64,000 nt of DNA from Prosthecodimorpha hirschii (GCF_001305515.1 NZ_LJYW01000001.1:4820049-4884048), one strand, 5' to 3'; shown: positions 1 to 8,939, counted from the first letter of the stretch. The notes: generated by a model from the letters alone, not told the origin. Translations and numbers: made by a program.

Positions 1-1488
1 CCAGCGGCCGTCCGGGGCGAGCCGGGCCTGACGCCGGACCGGCTCGATCCCGGCCTGGTCGGGGCGCAGCGAGACGGCGACTTCGCGCGCCGGCAATGGC
101 CCGAAATCGCCGGTCATCAGCGCGATCGCGGCCGCATTGGCGCCGCGCCGACCGGGCCGGACCGAGACATCGGCCATGGCGGCCGCCGTATGGGCATGGG
201 CGGAGATGCCGGCGCGGTCGGCGGCATGCAGCGCGCGCGGCGGCGGGGTCAGGCGCCAGCCGGCGACGATCGCGAGCACGGCGAGGCCGATCACCATCTC
301 GATGCGGATGGAGCGGATCAGGGCAAGGCGTGGGGAGCGTCTGGCCGTCGCAAGGCGCGGCGTCAGGATCTGGCGGTTGTAGGCGGCGATCGCCAGGAGG
401 GCGGCGACCCCGACGAGCTTCATGGCGAGCAACCGGCCATAGGGGGTCTCGACGAAAGCCCCGAGGCCCTCCATCTGCACCACGGCGAGGCCGAGCCCGG
501 TCGCCGCGAGAAGCGCGACCAGCACCACCGCCGTCCGGGAGAAGCGCTCGACCAGCGGCAGCGGATCGGCGGTGCGGTCGGCGAGCGCGCCGCCGAGCGG
601 CACCAGGGCGCCGAGCCAGTAGACCGCCGCCGCGGCATGGACGAACACCGCCAGAGCCATGAAGGGCCGCGGTTCCGCCATGGCGGCGTGGCCGGTGGCC
701 GCGAAGGAGCCGGCTCCGACCAGCCAGGCCAGTCCGGCCAGCAGGGCCGCCAGAGCGGGGCGGGCCGGACCCGCGGCCGTCGCCAGGAACGCCAGCAGGC
801 CGCTGCCTGCGGCCAGGATCGCCGCCGGTGCGACGCTCGTGGCGAGAGCGGCCCGCCAGGCCGCCGGCGTCGCGACGGCTCCGAAGGACCCGCCGAGCAC
901 GTCGGCGCCCTGCAGGGCGAAGCCGAGGCCGGCGGCCGGAACGACGGCGAGGGCCACGATCCCGACGATCCGCCGCATGCCGGCGAGCGAGCGGGCGGTC
1001 CGGCCGGTCAGGATCGTGAAGGCGGCGCCGCCGACCCCGAGGGTCATCAGCACCGTGACCAGGAAGCGGATCGCGACCTGCGAGGCCGCGAAGGCAGCCG
1101 GTCGGGCATCGGCATCGATCGTCGGCCGGGCCCCCGGTGCCCCGATCGAAAAGCCGACCGTGCCGCCGACCGGATGGCCGTCGCTGGAGACGACCCGCCA
1201 GGACACGAGATAGGTGCCGCTGCCGCCGAGCGGCGGCAGGGCGGCGGCGACGGTCGCGTCCTGCGCCGTCGCCGCGAGGTCGACGATCGTGCCGTCCGGA
1301 CCGACCAGTCCGAGCCGCACGGGGGCGACCGGTTCGTTGAAGGTCAGCCGGACGGCGTCCGGCGCGGTTGCGACGACGGCGCCGTCCGCCGGACTGCTCG
1401 CGATCAGTTGCGCATGGGCCCACGCCGCCCCGCTGCTGGGGCCGAGCCACAGGACGAGGAGCGCGAGGAGAAGCGCGAGACGAGCCAT
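1..1488 (-). CDS. CopC-CopD fusion copper resistance/transport protein (partial, C-terminus beyond window)
   Basis: The frame is open from an ATG at 1488 to the window start (496 codons, no stop), so the C-terminal end is missing. A signal peptide ending in AAWAHA is followed by a CopC-type beta domain (about residues 25-125) that begins with the exposed His of the AHAQL motif and contains SSPADGA and SSDGHPVGG. After that comes a CopD-type multi-helix membrane region (several hydrophobic segments between about residues 155 and 400). This CopC-CopD arrangement is that of YcnJ, which moves or binds copper at the periplasm and inner membrane. A YcnI homologue lies 20 bases upstream on the same strand, which supports the copper role. 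The membrane part has a long periplasmic-looking tail after the last helices that runs off the window. Confidence 0.85.
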   Translation of the reverse strand, partial: MARLALLLALLVLWLGPSSGAAWAHAQLIASSPADGAVVATAPDAVRLTFNEPVAPVRLGLVGPDGTIVDLAATAQDATVAAALPPLGGSGTYLVSWRVVSSDGHPVGGTVGFSIGAPGARPTIDADARPAAFAASQVAIRFLVTVLMTLGVGGAAFTILTGRTARSLAGMRRIVGIVALAVVPAAGLGFALQGADVLGGSFGAVATPAAWRAALATSVAPAAILAAGSGLLAFLATAAGPARPALAALLAGLAWLVGAGSFAATGHAAMAEPRPFMALAVFVHAAAAVYWLGALVPLGGALADRTADPLPLVERFSRTAVVLVALLAATGLGLAVVQMEGLGAFVETPYGRLLAMKLVGVAALLAIAAYNRQILTPRLATARRSPRLALIRSIRIEMVIGLAVLAIVAGWRLTPPPRALHAADRAGISAHAHTAAAMADVSVRPGRRGANAAAIALMTGDFGPLPAREVAVSLRPDQAGIEPVRRQARLAPDGRW

Positions 1489-1508
1489 GGCGGGGCGCCG
1501 TCGAGGGA

Positions 1509-2030
1509 TCACGGCGTGGCCGGCAACAGCTTGACGCCGGGCGCCGGGAACTTCAGGTCGTCCGACGACTGGCCGGCGGCCGGGATCTCGATCCAGCGTT
1601 CCGCCGCGGCCTCGCATTCCTGCACGGCGGGGAAATAGAAGACGGTGTCCGGCTTCAGATCCTTGACGAAGCTGCCGCGGAAGACGAACTCGTCATAGTG
1701 CTCGTCGAGCAGCTTGCCCGTCCAGACCACTTCGGTGACGCCTTCGCTGAGCGGCGTGCCGTAGTAGTCGTAGGTCTTGGCATACTTGCCCTTGACGGTT
1801 TCCAGGGTCCAGCCGGCCTTGGGCATCGGCTTCACGGCGATGAAGCCTTCGGGGATCTTGACCCGGACCTTCAGCGTCGGCGCGCCGGCGCAGCCGTGCG
1901 GCACGCGCAGGACCGCCTTGTAGGTGGAGCCGACCTTGGCCTCGCGGCCTTCCAGAGTGGCGTGGGCGAGGGCCGAGGAGGCGGCGGCGACGCTGAACAG
2001 CGCGCCGAGGATCAGGGACTTGTGCGTCAT
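1509..2030 (-). CDS. YcnI-family (DUF1775) periplasmic copper-binding protein
   Basis: The product is 173 aa with a clear signal peptide ending ASSALA; maturation would expose the His of AHATLEG at or next to the new N-terminus. In the YcnI family this histidine, with a later acidic residue and a tryptophan, binds Cu(II). Family landmarks visible here are VPHGCAGAPT, the VKIPEGF strand and the C-terminal YFPAVQEC and WIEIP segments. It is immediately upstream of, and co-directional with, the CopC-CopD gene, as ycnI is with ycnJ in other bacteria. I start it at the ATG at 2030 because the signal peptide begins there; the frame is open further upstream. Role: periplasmic copper chaperone or sensor; which of these is not shown by the sequence. 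Confidence 0.88.
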   Translation of the reverse strand: MTHKSLILGALFSVAAASSALAHATLEGREAKVGSTYKAVLRVPHGCAGAPTLKVRVKIPEGFIAVKPMPKAGWTLETVKGKYAKTYDYYGTPLSEGVTEVVWTGKLLDEHYDEFVFRGSFVKDLKPDTVFYFPAVQECEAAAERWIEIPAAGQSSDDLKFPAPGVKLLPATP

Positions 2031-2121
2031 GAGGTCAATCCGTCCATTGTCATGATCGAGAGGCGGGATTGGCGTGCGGGGGACTGCCGGCAGGTGCCAC
2101 CGCACGCGCGAGAACTGCGCG

Positions 2122-2691
2122 TCAGCGGACGAGCAGCGCCGGAGCCGTCACGGTCGTGATGCGGGGCGGGAATCCGGCCACGCTCAACGCCGCCGCGAAG
2201 GCAGCCAGGAAGTCCCGGCGCTCGGCCGGGGACAGGTCGCGGGCGATCTCGTCGCGCCGGTCGCGATGGTGCAGAACGAGGCTGCGGCAGCCGTAATCGG
2301 GATCGTCGCGGCACTCGATGGAGAGGCCCCAGGCCGGCCAGGCGGTCCGGCTGGCCGGGCCGCGATGCCCCTGCCGTTCGATCGTCACGGTCGCGCCGCG
2401 GAGCGCGATGCGTTCGGATCGCGCCATGTCGGCCCGGCAGGCGGAGACCGCGAAGGCCAGGAACACGGCGTCGAACAGGACGAAGGCGCCGGCCATCCAG
2501 GCCCCCAGCGCCACGAAGGCGATCTGGATGGCGCAGGACACCAGGGCGACGACGGCCAGCAGGATGACCAGGCCGCGCTCGCTCAGCGAACGATGCGGGG
2601 TGATGACGGCATCGAAGGCGGCAATTTCGGGAACGGACGCCCTGTCGGCGTCGGACGGCCGGATCTCGGCCGCGGAAACGAGAGATGACAT
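2122..2691 (-). CDS. DUF2244 family integral membrane protein
   Basis: The product is 189 aa. A short cytoplasmic N-terminus ends in DAVITPHRSLSERG, the typical entry of DUF2244 proteins. Two adjacent hydrophobic segments follow (about residues 37-57 and 61-80), then a soluble C-terminal domain with RIALRGATVTIERQG and an Arg/Asp-rich tail. The ATG at 2691 is preferred; five codons upstream lies only a GTG. The function of DUF2244 is not established; members often lie near respiratory-chain genes. Here it stands between the YcnI gene and a DUF2946-like gene on the same strand, so co-expression with copper handling is possible but unproved. Confidence 0.75.
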   Translation of the reverse strand: MSSLVSAAEIRPSDADRASVPEIAAFDAVITPHRSLSERGLVILLAVVALVSCAIQIAFVALGAWMAGAFVLFDAVFLAFAVSACRADMARSERIALRGATVTIERQGHRGPASRTAWPAWGLSIECRDDPDYGCRSLVLHHRDRRDEIARDLSPAERRDFLAAFAAALSVAGFPPRITTVTAPALLVR

Positions 2692-2782
2692 GATCGGGAT
2701 ATCCACCCAGGACCCGGGACGCGCCGTGCGCGGCGGGTCGGACGCGATCTCGCCGGCACGCCGAGGCGGCCGACGGCTCCGG

Positions 2783-3175
2783 TCAGGCGAGGGTGGACGG
2801 GGGGCCGCGCGAAACCGGGCGGCAAATCGAGGCGGCGACGCGCTGTGCCTCGACGACGATCTCGGTCACGCTGCGACCGCCGAGCGCGATCATGGGACCG
2901 GCAGCCGGCGCCGCGACCATGCCGGGGGCATCGGACAGGCGGCAGGCATCGCAGACGGAATTGCCGGCGGTCTTGCCGGAGGCGCTGTCGTCGCCCTTGC
3001 AGAAGCTCTGCATCAGGCCGCCCGGCAGGGCATAGGCGTAGACGGCGGCGGCCGAGGCGGCCGGGTCCGATTCGATCGCACTCAGCCGATGCGAGAAGCC
3101 GAGCATCAGCATCGCCAGCGCATAAAGCGCCGCGACACAGAGCCGGAGCCGTCTCGACCGGAGGGTATCGAACAT
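2783..3175 (-). CDS. DUF2946-like small secreted or membrane protein of the copper cluster
   Basis: The product is 130 aa. An N-terminal hydrophobic segment (about residues 12-28) acts as anchor or uncleaved signal. The remainder holds FCKGDD and a CDACRLSDAPG motif, the Cys pair seen in many DUF2946 proteins found beside copper genes. The C-terminal part is low in recognisable features. The gene is first in a four-gene minus-strand run that continues with DUF2244, YcnI and CopC-CopD. A metal-binding role through the three cysteines is inferred from family and context only. The start at 3175 gives the hydrophobic segment directly after a basic RSRRLRL stretch. Confidence 0.6.
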   Translation of the reverse strand: MFDTLRSRRLRLCVAALYALAMLMLGFSHRLSAIESDPAASAAAVYAYALPGGLMQSFCKGDDSASGKTAGNSVCDACRLSDAPGMVAAPAAGPMIALGGRSVTEIVVEAQRVAASICRPVSRGPPSTLA

Positions 3176-3523
3176 GGCGTCGAGACTTGGCCGAACTGCC
3201 GCCCCCTGTCAATTCGGCAAAGCGCGCGCCGCAACATGGCTGCCCGACGACCGAAGCGGGGGGCGGTCCGATCCGGGTCGCATGTCCGGCGGCGGATCGC
3301 GGGGAGGCCGGCATGGGCAGGCCGCCGGCTTGGAAGGCGCATCCGCGGCCGGTCGGGTTGACGGCCCGGAGGCGCCGCAGCATGGTCGCGCCCATCCCGC
3401 CCTCGGCGCCGTTCGGTCCGCCGGCGGCTCGGCGTGGTGCCTCGGACCTGTCCGGCGTCCCCTCCGCCTCGCGCGGCGGCGGGACCCGATCGATGGCGTC
3501 CGAGGCGAGACAAGGCGGTATCG
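3176..3523. other. Intergenic region between copper cluster and lgt
   Basis: This holds the divergent promoters for the DUF2946-like gene (minus) and lgt (plus). The frames open here have the codon bias of GC-rich noncoding sequence, and I see no gene, hairpin terminator or repeat. Confidence 0.5.
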
Positions 3524-4336
3524 ATGCTTCCCTTTGCGATCCCCTATCCGTCGATCGACCCGGTCGCCGTCCAACTCGGCCCTGTCGCGATCCGGTGGTA
3601 CGCGCTCGCCTATATCGTCGGCATCCTGCTCGGCTGGTGGTATTCGCGCCGGCTGGTCTCGAACGATCGCATCTGGGGTCGCGTGCCGCGGCCGACTCCG
3701 CTGGAGATGGACGATTTCATCCTCTACGCCACCGTCGGCATCGTCATCGGCGGCCGCGTCGGCTATGTTTTCTTCTACAATCCGGGCTACTATCTCTACC
3801 ATCCGGTCGAAGCCCTTCAGGTCTGGAAGGGCGGGATGTCCTTCCATGGCGGCTTTCTCGGCTCCATGGTGGCGATGTGGCTGTTCCAGCGCGGCCGCGA
3901 ATTCTCGCTCTGGTCCTTGTTCGACATCTTCACCGCTTCGGCGACCTTCGGTTTGTTCTTCGGGCGCGTGGCGAACTTCATCAATGCCGAGCTCTGGGGG
4001 CGGACCAGCGACGTGCCCTGGGCGATGGTCTTTCCGACCGGCGGTCCGGATCCGCGCCATCCGAGCCAGCTCTACGAGGCGGCCCTGGAAGGCGTCCTGC
4101 TGTTCGTGGTGCTGCGGCTCCTGACCCACCGCGGCGCGTGGCTGCAGAAGCCGGGCTTCGTCGCCGGCGCCTTCACGGCCGGCTACGGTCTTGCCCGCAT
4201 CTTCGTGGAGCATTTCCGCGAGCCCGACGCCCATCTCGGCTATCTCTGGAACGTCGTCACGATGGGGCAGATCCTGTCGCTGCCGATGGTGGTGATCGGG
4301 GGCGGCGTCATGCTGTACGCGGCGCGGCGGCGCTGA
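3524..4336 (+). CDS. lgt: Prolipoprotein diacylglyceryl transferase
   Basis: Lgt transfers diacylglycerol from phosphatidylglycerol to the lipobox cysteine of prolipoproteins, the first step of lipoprotein maturation in the inner membrane. The product is 270 aa with about seven hydrophobic segments. Signature motifs are visible: the WYALAYIVG entry, GGRVGYVFFYN, MSFHGGFLG with the essential His-Gly-Gly, and GRVANFINAELWGR. The start at 3524 (ATG CTT CCC) places the protein at the usual family length; the frame extends 30 codons further upstream with no family similarity. Lipoprotein substrates exist in this window, for example the LAGC lipobox protein at 42028. The following midA and pgeF genes on the same strand form a common alphaproteobacterial neighbourhood. 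Confidence 0.95.
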   Translation: MLPFAIPYPSIDPVAVQLGPVAIRWYALAYIVGILLGWWYSRRLVSNDRIWGRVPRPTPLEMDDFILYATVGIVIGGRVGYVFFYNPGYYLYHPVEALQVWKGGMSFHGGFLGSMVAMWLFQRGREFSLWSLFDIFTASATFGLFFGRVANFINAELWGRTSDVPWAMVFPTGGPDPRHPSQLYEAALEGVLLFVVLRLLTHRGAWLQKPGFVAGAFTAGYGLARIFVEHFREPDAHLGYLWNVVTMGQILSLPMVVIGGGVMLYAARRR

Positions 4337-4459
4337 CCGGCGCGGCAGACGACAGGCTTTTGAGGGGGCGAGGCGATCGGAAGGCGCCAAGGCCGGCGCG
4401 TGATGTCGCCGCGACGGTCCGGGCGCTTCCGCCGTGCCCGGGCCGCCCGCGGAAGCCGA

Positions 4460-5023
4460 TCAGGCCGGGTCGACCCGGTACCGCACCATGAAGCGCTCGA
4501 TGCGTTTGAGCGGCGGCGCCTGGCGCGGCACGAACAGCGCCAGACTGCCGACCTCGCGCTCGAGCCGACCGACGCGCTCCATAACATGATAGTGCGGCCG
4601 CGGCCGATAGTCGTGCACCAGGATGCGCGCGTCGGGCTTCGCGCGCAGCAGGACCTGGAGGAAGCAGGCGACGCGAAAGCGGCCGTCGACCAGATAGAGG
4701 TCGAAATCCGTCCGGCCGAGCCGACCCCATGGTTCCTCGTGATAGTTCGGCCAGAGCGCGCGGGTCCTGGTGTCGCTCGGATAGCCCAGCGCCCCGACCG
4801 GTCCGACATCGACCAGGATCGGATGGATGCGGGTCCGGTTCTCGCCGGCTTCGCGCAGCACCCTGCCGATCCAGAGCGGGTCGCTCTCCACCGTCGCGAC
4901 CTTTTCGACCATTCTGCTGGCCAGCACCGTGCTGCCGCCCGAGCCGAACTCCATGTAGCGTCGCGCGCGGCCCAGCTCCTCCGTGAAGAAGGCGACTTCC
5001 GAAGGCTTCATTCCGACTTTCAT
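4460..5023 (-). CDS. Class I SAM-methyltransferase-like protein
   Basis: The product is 187 aa. An EFGSGGSTVLAS glycine-rich loop (about residues 25-36), followed by ATVESDPLW, matches motif I and the acidic strand-2 end of the Rossmann-like methyltransferase fold. DFDLYLVDGRFR and ILVHDYRPRPHY resemble later strands. No target-recognition domain can be seen. It is convergent with lgt and divergent from midA, standing alone on the minus strand, so neighbours do not indicate a substrate. Two possible ATGs lie at the N-terminus (MKVGMK); I chose the first. A role in modifying a sugar or small molecule is possible but not supported. Confidence 0.6.
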   Translation of the reverse strand: MKVGMKPSEVAFFTEELGRARRYMEFGSGGSTVLASRMVEKVATVESDPLWIGRVLREAGENRTRIHPILVDVGPVGALGYPSDTRTRALWPNYHEEPWGRLGRTDFDLYLVDGRFRVACFLQVLLRAKPDARILVHDYRPRPHYHVMERVGRLEREVGSLALFVPRQAPPLKRIERFMVRYRVDPA

Positions 5024-5132
5024 GATACCCGCTCATTTGCGTAGGCTTGAGCCGTCGTAGCAGTCTATCCTGACTGTTACCCGACGGTCAGGTCGCGTCC
5101 GCACGGATCGAGAGGGGCTTTCGCCGAGGGCC

Positions 5133-6239
5133 ATGTCCAGTACGAGTCAGCCCGCCAGTCCGACGCCGCTCGAACACCGGATCAAGGCCCAGATCCGGCT
5201 GGCCGGTCCGATGTCGATCGCCGACTACATGGCGATCGCGCTCGGCGATCCCGAACACGGCTACTACATGGCGCGCGAGGTGTTCGGCGCGGGCGGCGAC
5301 TTCGTCACCGCACCGGAGGTCAGCCAGATGTTCGGCGAGCTGATCGGGCTGTGGGCGGTCGACGCCTGGCTGAAGCTCGGCCGGCCCGATCCGGTCCGGT
5401 TGGTGGAGCTCGGCCCCGGCCGCGGCACCCTGATGGCCGATGCCTTGCGGGCGGCGCGGGTGCGGCCGGATTTCATCGGTGCCGCGCGCCTGCATCTGGT
5501 CGAGACCTCGCAGCGCCTGCGCGCGCGCCAGCGCCAGACGCTCGCCGCCGCGCCGCTCGTCCCCCACTGGCACGATCGGGCCGAGGATGTGCCCGAGGGC
5601 CCGGCGATCATCGTCGCCAACGAATTCTTCGATGCCCTGCCGATCCGGCAGTATCAGCGCAGCCAAGGCATCTGGCGCGAGCGGGTGGTCGGGCTCGATG
5701 CCGAGGGTGCCCTGCAGATCGGCCTCGGGACCGGCGTGCTGCCGGTCGAGGCAGTGCCGGCCCGGCTGCGCGGGGCCCCCGACGGCTCTGTCCTGGAGAC
5801 CAACGCGGTCGCGGCGGCCGTGATGGAAGGGCTCGCCGGCCGCATCCGGCGCGACGGCGGGCTCATCCTGGCGATCGACTACGGCTATCGCGAGACCGCG
5901 ATCGGCGACAGCTTCCAGGCGGTGCGCGCCCATGCACCGGTCGACCCGCTCGCCCGCCCGGGCGAGGCGGACCTGACCGCGCATGTCGATTTCGAGGCGC
6001 TGGCCGGCGCGGCGCGGCGGGCCGGCGCCACGGTGTTCGGCCCCCTGCCGCAGGGCGATTTCCTGCTCCGCCTCGGCCTCGCCGAACGCGCCGGCCGTCT
6101 CGGCGCCGACAAGGACCCCGCGACCCGCGAGCGCATCACCGCCGAGGTCACCCGCCTGGTCGCGGCCGAGGAGATGGGCGACCTGTTCAAGGCGATGGCG
6201 GTCGCCGCGCCCGGACTGGTGCCTGCGCCCTGGGGGTAG
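5133..6239 (+). CDS. MidA/NDUFAF7-family SAM-dependent methyltransferase
   Basis: The product is 368 aa, the usual length for COG1565. The N-terminus has PMSIADYMAIALGDPEHGYY, typical of the family. The SAM loop is LVELGPGRGTLMAD, followed by HLVETSQRLRARQ; IIVANEFFDALPI and ILAIDYGYRET are further family blocks. The mitochondrial homologue NDUFAF7 symmetrically dimethylates an arginine of a complex I subunit. The bacterial target is not generally established, so a complex I role here is inference. The gene sits between lgt and pgeF on the same strand, as in many Hyphomicrobiales. The start ATG at 5133 follows a GAGGG stretch. Confidence 0.9.
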   Translation: MSSTSQPASPTPLEHRIKAQIRLAGPMSIADYMAIALGDPEHGYYMAREVFGAGGDFVTAPEVSQMFGELIGLWAVDAWLKLGRPDPVRLVELGPGRGTLMADALRAARVRPDFIGAARLHLVETSQRLRARQRQTLAAAPLVPHWHDRAEDVPEGPAIIVANEFFDALPIRQYQRSQGIWRERVVGLDAEGALQIGLGTGVLPVEAVPARLRGAPDGSVLETNAVAAAVMEGLAGRIRRDGGLILAIDYGYRETAIGDSFQAVRAHAPVDPLARPGEADLTAHVDFEALAGAARRAGATVFGPLPQGDFLLRLGLAERAGRLGADKDPATRERITAEVTRLVAAEEMGDLFKAMAVAAPGLVPAPWG

Positions 6240-6251
6240 GTGCCTGCCGGT

Positions 6252-6602
6252 TCAGTGATGCGCGCCGTCGACCCACCGGACCGACATGGCGCCCGGGTCC
6301 GCGATCGGGACGCATCTGAGGTTGATTCCGCGCAGGACGGAGCCGTCCGGCCTGGCGTCGACGATGAAGACAGCGGTGCCGCAAAGGCTGCAGGAGAAGT
6401 GCCGGTTCGGATGCCGGTGAACCTGGTGCTGGCCGATGTCGTTCGTGCCGGACAGCAAGGTGAAGCAGGCGTCCGGAACGAAGGTCAGCAGGATATCCAT
6501 CTGCCGGCAGCGCGGGCAGGGACAGGCGACAGCTGTCTGCGGCAGGTCCGCCGCGACCGTGAAGGTCACCGTCCCGCAACGGCAACGCCCCTGATAGCTC
6601 AT
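6252..6602 (-). CDS. GFA-family (glutathione-dependent formaldehyde-activating-like) zinc protein
   Basis: The product is 116 aa. The cysteine pattern is CRCGTVTF near the N-terminus, CPCPRCRQ in the middle and CSLCG later, matching the zinc ligands of GFA/CENP-V proteins. HRHPNRHF stands in the usual place before the last Cys pair. Most members have no proven enzymatic activity despite the family name. The ATG at 6602 starts the family-like sequence; the frame is open upstream without similarity. The gene lies on the minus strand between midA and pgeF, both plus, so it is probably transcribed alone. Confidence 0.8.
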   Translation of the reverse strand: MSYQGRCRCGTVTFTVAADLPQTAVACPCPRCRQMDILLTFVPDACFTLLSGTNDIGQHQVHRHPNRHFSCSLCGTAVFIVDARPDGSVLRGINLRCVPIADPGAMSVRWVDGAHH

Positions 6603-6800
6603 GTCGCTCCGCCCACGTCCGACCCGTCTCGTCCGGATCGCTCCTGGCCCGAAACAACGATGCGTTGGCTGCAGCCGCTCGGTCAACCGCCGTCCGGTCA
6701 ACCGTTGCGGCCGAGAGACCTGCCGTCATTTGACGGCTCGCCCTTGGATCGGCACCATCCGGCCGCTTCGGCCCCCGGGCCTGCCGACCAGGAGAGCTTC

Positions 6801-7568
6801 GTGATCCGTGCCCCCGCCCTCGATGCCCTGCCGGGCATCGCCCACGGCTATTTCACGCGCCAAGGCGGCGTTTCGACGGGCCTCTACGGGAGCCTGAATA
6901 TCGGCCTCGGCTCGGCCGACGATCGCGAATCGGTGCTCGAGAATCGCGGCCGCGTCGCCGACCGGCTCGGCGTGGCGCGCGACCGGCTGGCCATGCCGTA
7001 CCAGATCCATTCCCCCGACGTGATCGTGGTCGAGGAGAGCTGGGGCCCCGGTCAGGGACCGAAGGCGGATGCCGTGGTGACGGCCCGGCCGGGCGTCGCC
7101 GTCGGCGTCTCGACGGCCGATTGCGGCCCGATCCTGTTCGCCGATGCGGAAGCGCGTGTCGTCGGCGCCGCCCATGCCGGCTGGAAGGGGGCCTTCGGCG
7201 GCGTGCTGGAGGCGACACTCGACGCCATGCAGGGGCTCGGCGCCCGGCGCGAGCGGATCGTCGCCGTGCTCGGCCCGACCATCTCGGCGGCCGCGTACGA
7301 GGTCGGCCCGGAATTCGTCGCCCGCTTCGTCGCGGCCGATCCCGACAATGCCCGCCATTTCGCGCCGTCGGAGAAGCCGGATCACGCCATGTTCGACCTG
7401 CCGGCCTATATCGTGCAGCGGCTTTGCTCCGCCGGCGTGGCGCATGCCGAAAATCTCGATCTCTGCACCTATGCGGACGAGGCGCGGTTCTATTCCTACC
7501 GGCGCATGACCCATCGCGGCGAGCCGGACTACGGCCGCCTCGTCTCGGCCATCACGATCCGTCCCTGA
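6801..7568 (+). CDS. pgeF: Peptidoglycan editing factor / YfiH (LACC1-type) family protein
   Basis: The product is 255 aa from a GTG at 6801, preceded by GGAGAG four bases upstream. This length is normal for the family; an ATG far upstream at 6660 would add 47 residues without similarity. Motifs include GYFTRQGGVSTG, QIHSPDV, STADCGPILF, GAAHAGWKG and GPTISAAAYEVG, with the His/Cys residues that form the active site. Family members remove L-Ser-containing peptidoglycan precursors in E. coli (PgeF) or act as purine nucleoside enzymes (LACC1). Position after midA agrees with other alphaproteobacteria. Confidence 0.9.
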   Translation: MIRAPALDALPGIAHGYFTRQGGVSTGLYGSLNIGLGSADDRESVLENRGRVADRLGVARDRLAMPYQIHSPDVIVVEESWGPGQGPKADAVVTARPGVAVGVSTADCGPILFADAEARVVGAAHAGWKGAFGGVLEATLDAMQGLGARRERIVAVLGPTISAAAYEVGPEFVARFVAADPDNARHFAPSEKPDHAMFDLPAYIVQRLCSAGVAHAENLDLCTYADEARFYSYRRMTHRGEPDYGRLVSAITIRP

Positions 7569-7605
7569 CATCCGGACGGCCCCTCATCGATCACGGGAGA
7601 ACGCC

Positions 7606-8760
7606 ATGGCGCTGCATTTCAGCCGGGACGAATTCGCTGCCCGCGAGGCCCGCACGCTCGAGGCCATGAAGGCGCGCAAGCTCGACGCGATGCTGATCTT
7701 CGCCCAGGAATCGAGCTACTGGCTGACCGGTTACGACACCTTCGGCTTCTGCTTCTTCCAATGCCTGGTCTTGAAGTCCGACGGCCGCAAGGCGCTGCTG
7801 ACCCGCTCGGCCGACCTGCGCCAGGCCCGCCACACCTCGATCATCGAGGACATCCGCATCTGGGTCGATCGCGGCGAGGCGAGCCCGATCGTGCAGCTGA
7901 AGGACATGCTGTTCGATCTCGAACTGCTCGGCTGCCGGCTCGGCGTCGAATACGACACCCACGGCCTGACCGCCCGCAACGGCCGCCTGTTCGACGACAA
8001 TCTGTCGACCTTCGCCGACCTGGTCGATGCCTCGGACCTGATCCCGGCCCTGCGCGCCGTCAAGTCGCCGGCCGAGATCGTCTATGTCCGCGAAGCGGCC
8101 CGGCTCGCCGATCTCGCCTATGAGGCGGGGCTGGCCGAAATCCGCCCGGGCGCCGACGAGGGCCGCATCCTGTCGGCCATGCAGGGCGCGATCTTCGACG
8201 GCGGCGGCGACTATCCGGCCAACGAGTTCATCATCGGCTCGGGTGCCGACGCGCTGCTCTGCCGCTACAAGGCCGGCCGGCGTGCGCTGTCCGAGCGCGA
8301 CCAGATCACGCTCGAATGGGCCGGGGTCTACCGCCACTATCATGTCGCCATGATGCGCACCGTGTGCACCGGCGAGCCGACCGACCGCCACCGCGAACTG
8401 CACGAGGCCGCCGTCGCCGCGCTCGCCGCCGTCGAGGCCGAGTTGCGGCCCAGCCGGACCTTCGGCGACGTGTTCGATGCCCATGCCCGGGTCTTCGACG
8501 AGCGCGGACTGTTCGAGCACCGGCTGAACGCCTGCGGCTATTCGCTCGGTGCCCGCTTCACGCCGAGCTGGATGGACATGCCGATGTTCTATCGCGGCAA
8601 TCCGGCGCCGATCCTGCCCAACATGGTGCTGTTCACGCATATGATCCTGATGGATTCCGCGACCGGCACGGCCATGTGCCTCGGCCGCACCTGCCTGACC
8701 ACCGAGGCCGATCCGGAGCCGCTATCCGTCGCCTCGCTCGATCTGATCTCCCGGACATGA
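7606..8760 (+). CDS. M24-fold protein (Xaa-Pro aminopeptidase / creatinase-like)
   Basis: The product is 384 aa with an N-terminal creatinase-type domain (residues 1-140) and a C-terminal pita-bread M24 domain. The family block usually written as Asp-x-Gly...Asp-x-Thr-Arg-Thr reads LEWAGVYRHYHVAMMRT here, so the two metal-binding aspartates appear to be replaced. The usual histidine region reads SLGARFTPSWMDM, and an expected glutamate in the next block is Met (FTHMILMD). This argues for a metal-independent creatinase-like activity rather than a true aminopeptidase; the substrate is unknown. It starts 37 bases after pgeF with a GGGAGA site, so it may share its transcript. Confidence 0.8.
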   Translation: MALHFSRDEFAAREARTLEAMKARKLDAMLIFAQESSYWLTGYDTFGFCFFQCLVLKSDGRKALLTRSADLRQARHTSIIEDIRIWVDRGEASPIVQLKDMLFDLELLGCRLGVEYDTHGLTARNGRLFDDNLSTFADLVDASDLIPALRAVKSPAEIVYVREAARLADLAYEAGLAEIRPGADEGRILSAMQGAIFDGGGDYPANEFIIGSGADALLCRYKAGRRALSERDQITLEWAGVYRHYHVAMMRTVCTGEPTDRHRELHEAAVAALAAVEAELRPSRTFGDVFDAHARVFDERGLFEHRLNACGYSLGARFTPSWMDMPMFYRGNPAPILPNMVLFTHMILMDSATGTAMCLGRTCLTTEADPEPLSVASLDLISRT

Positions 8761-8939
8761 CGACGGCGGCCGCGCCGCAGGGGGGCGATCGAGATGGAGG
8801 GTCCCCATCCGTTTCGTCGATCCGAACGACCGGCTTTTTGACCACCAGGGCGGGCGCCGGAGTTCTGGACCCCGCGGCCGGCGGGCTGTAGAGATGTCCG
8901 GCCGAGCCTGCCGTCCGTCGATCCGAGGGTGATGCCATC

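Noticed and set aside
2845-4491. Long Arg/Pro/Ser-rich open frame across lgt
   Set aside because: It lies in another frame over lgt and has no similarity; lgt motifs are unambiguous.
6660-6800. N-terminal extension of pgeF from the upstream ATG
   Set aside because: The 47 extra residues have no family similarity, while the GTG at 6801 has a proper ribosome site and gives the standard length.
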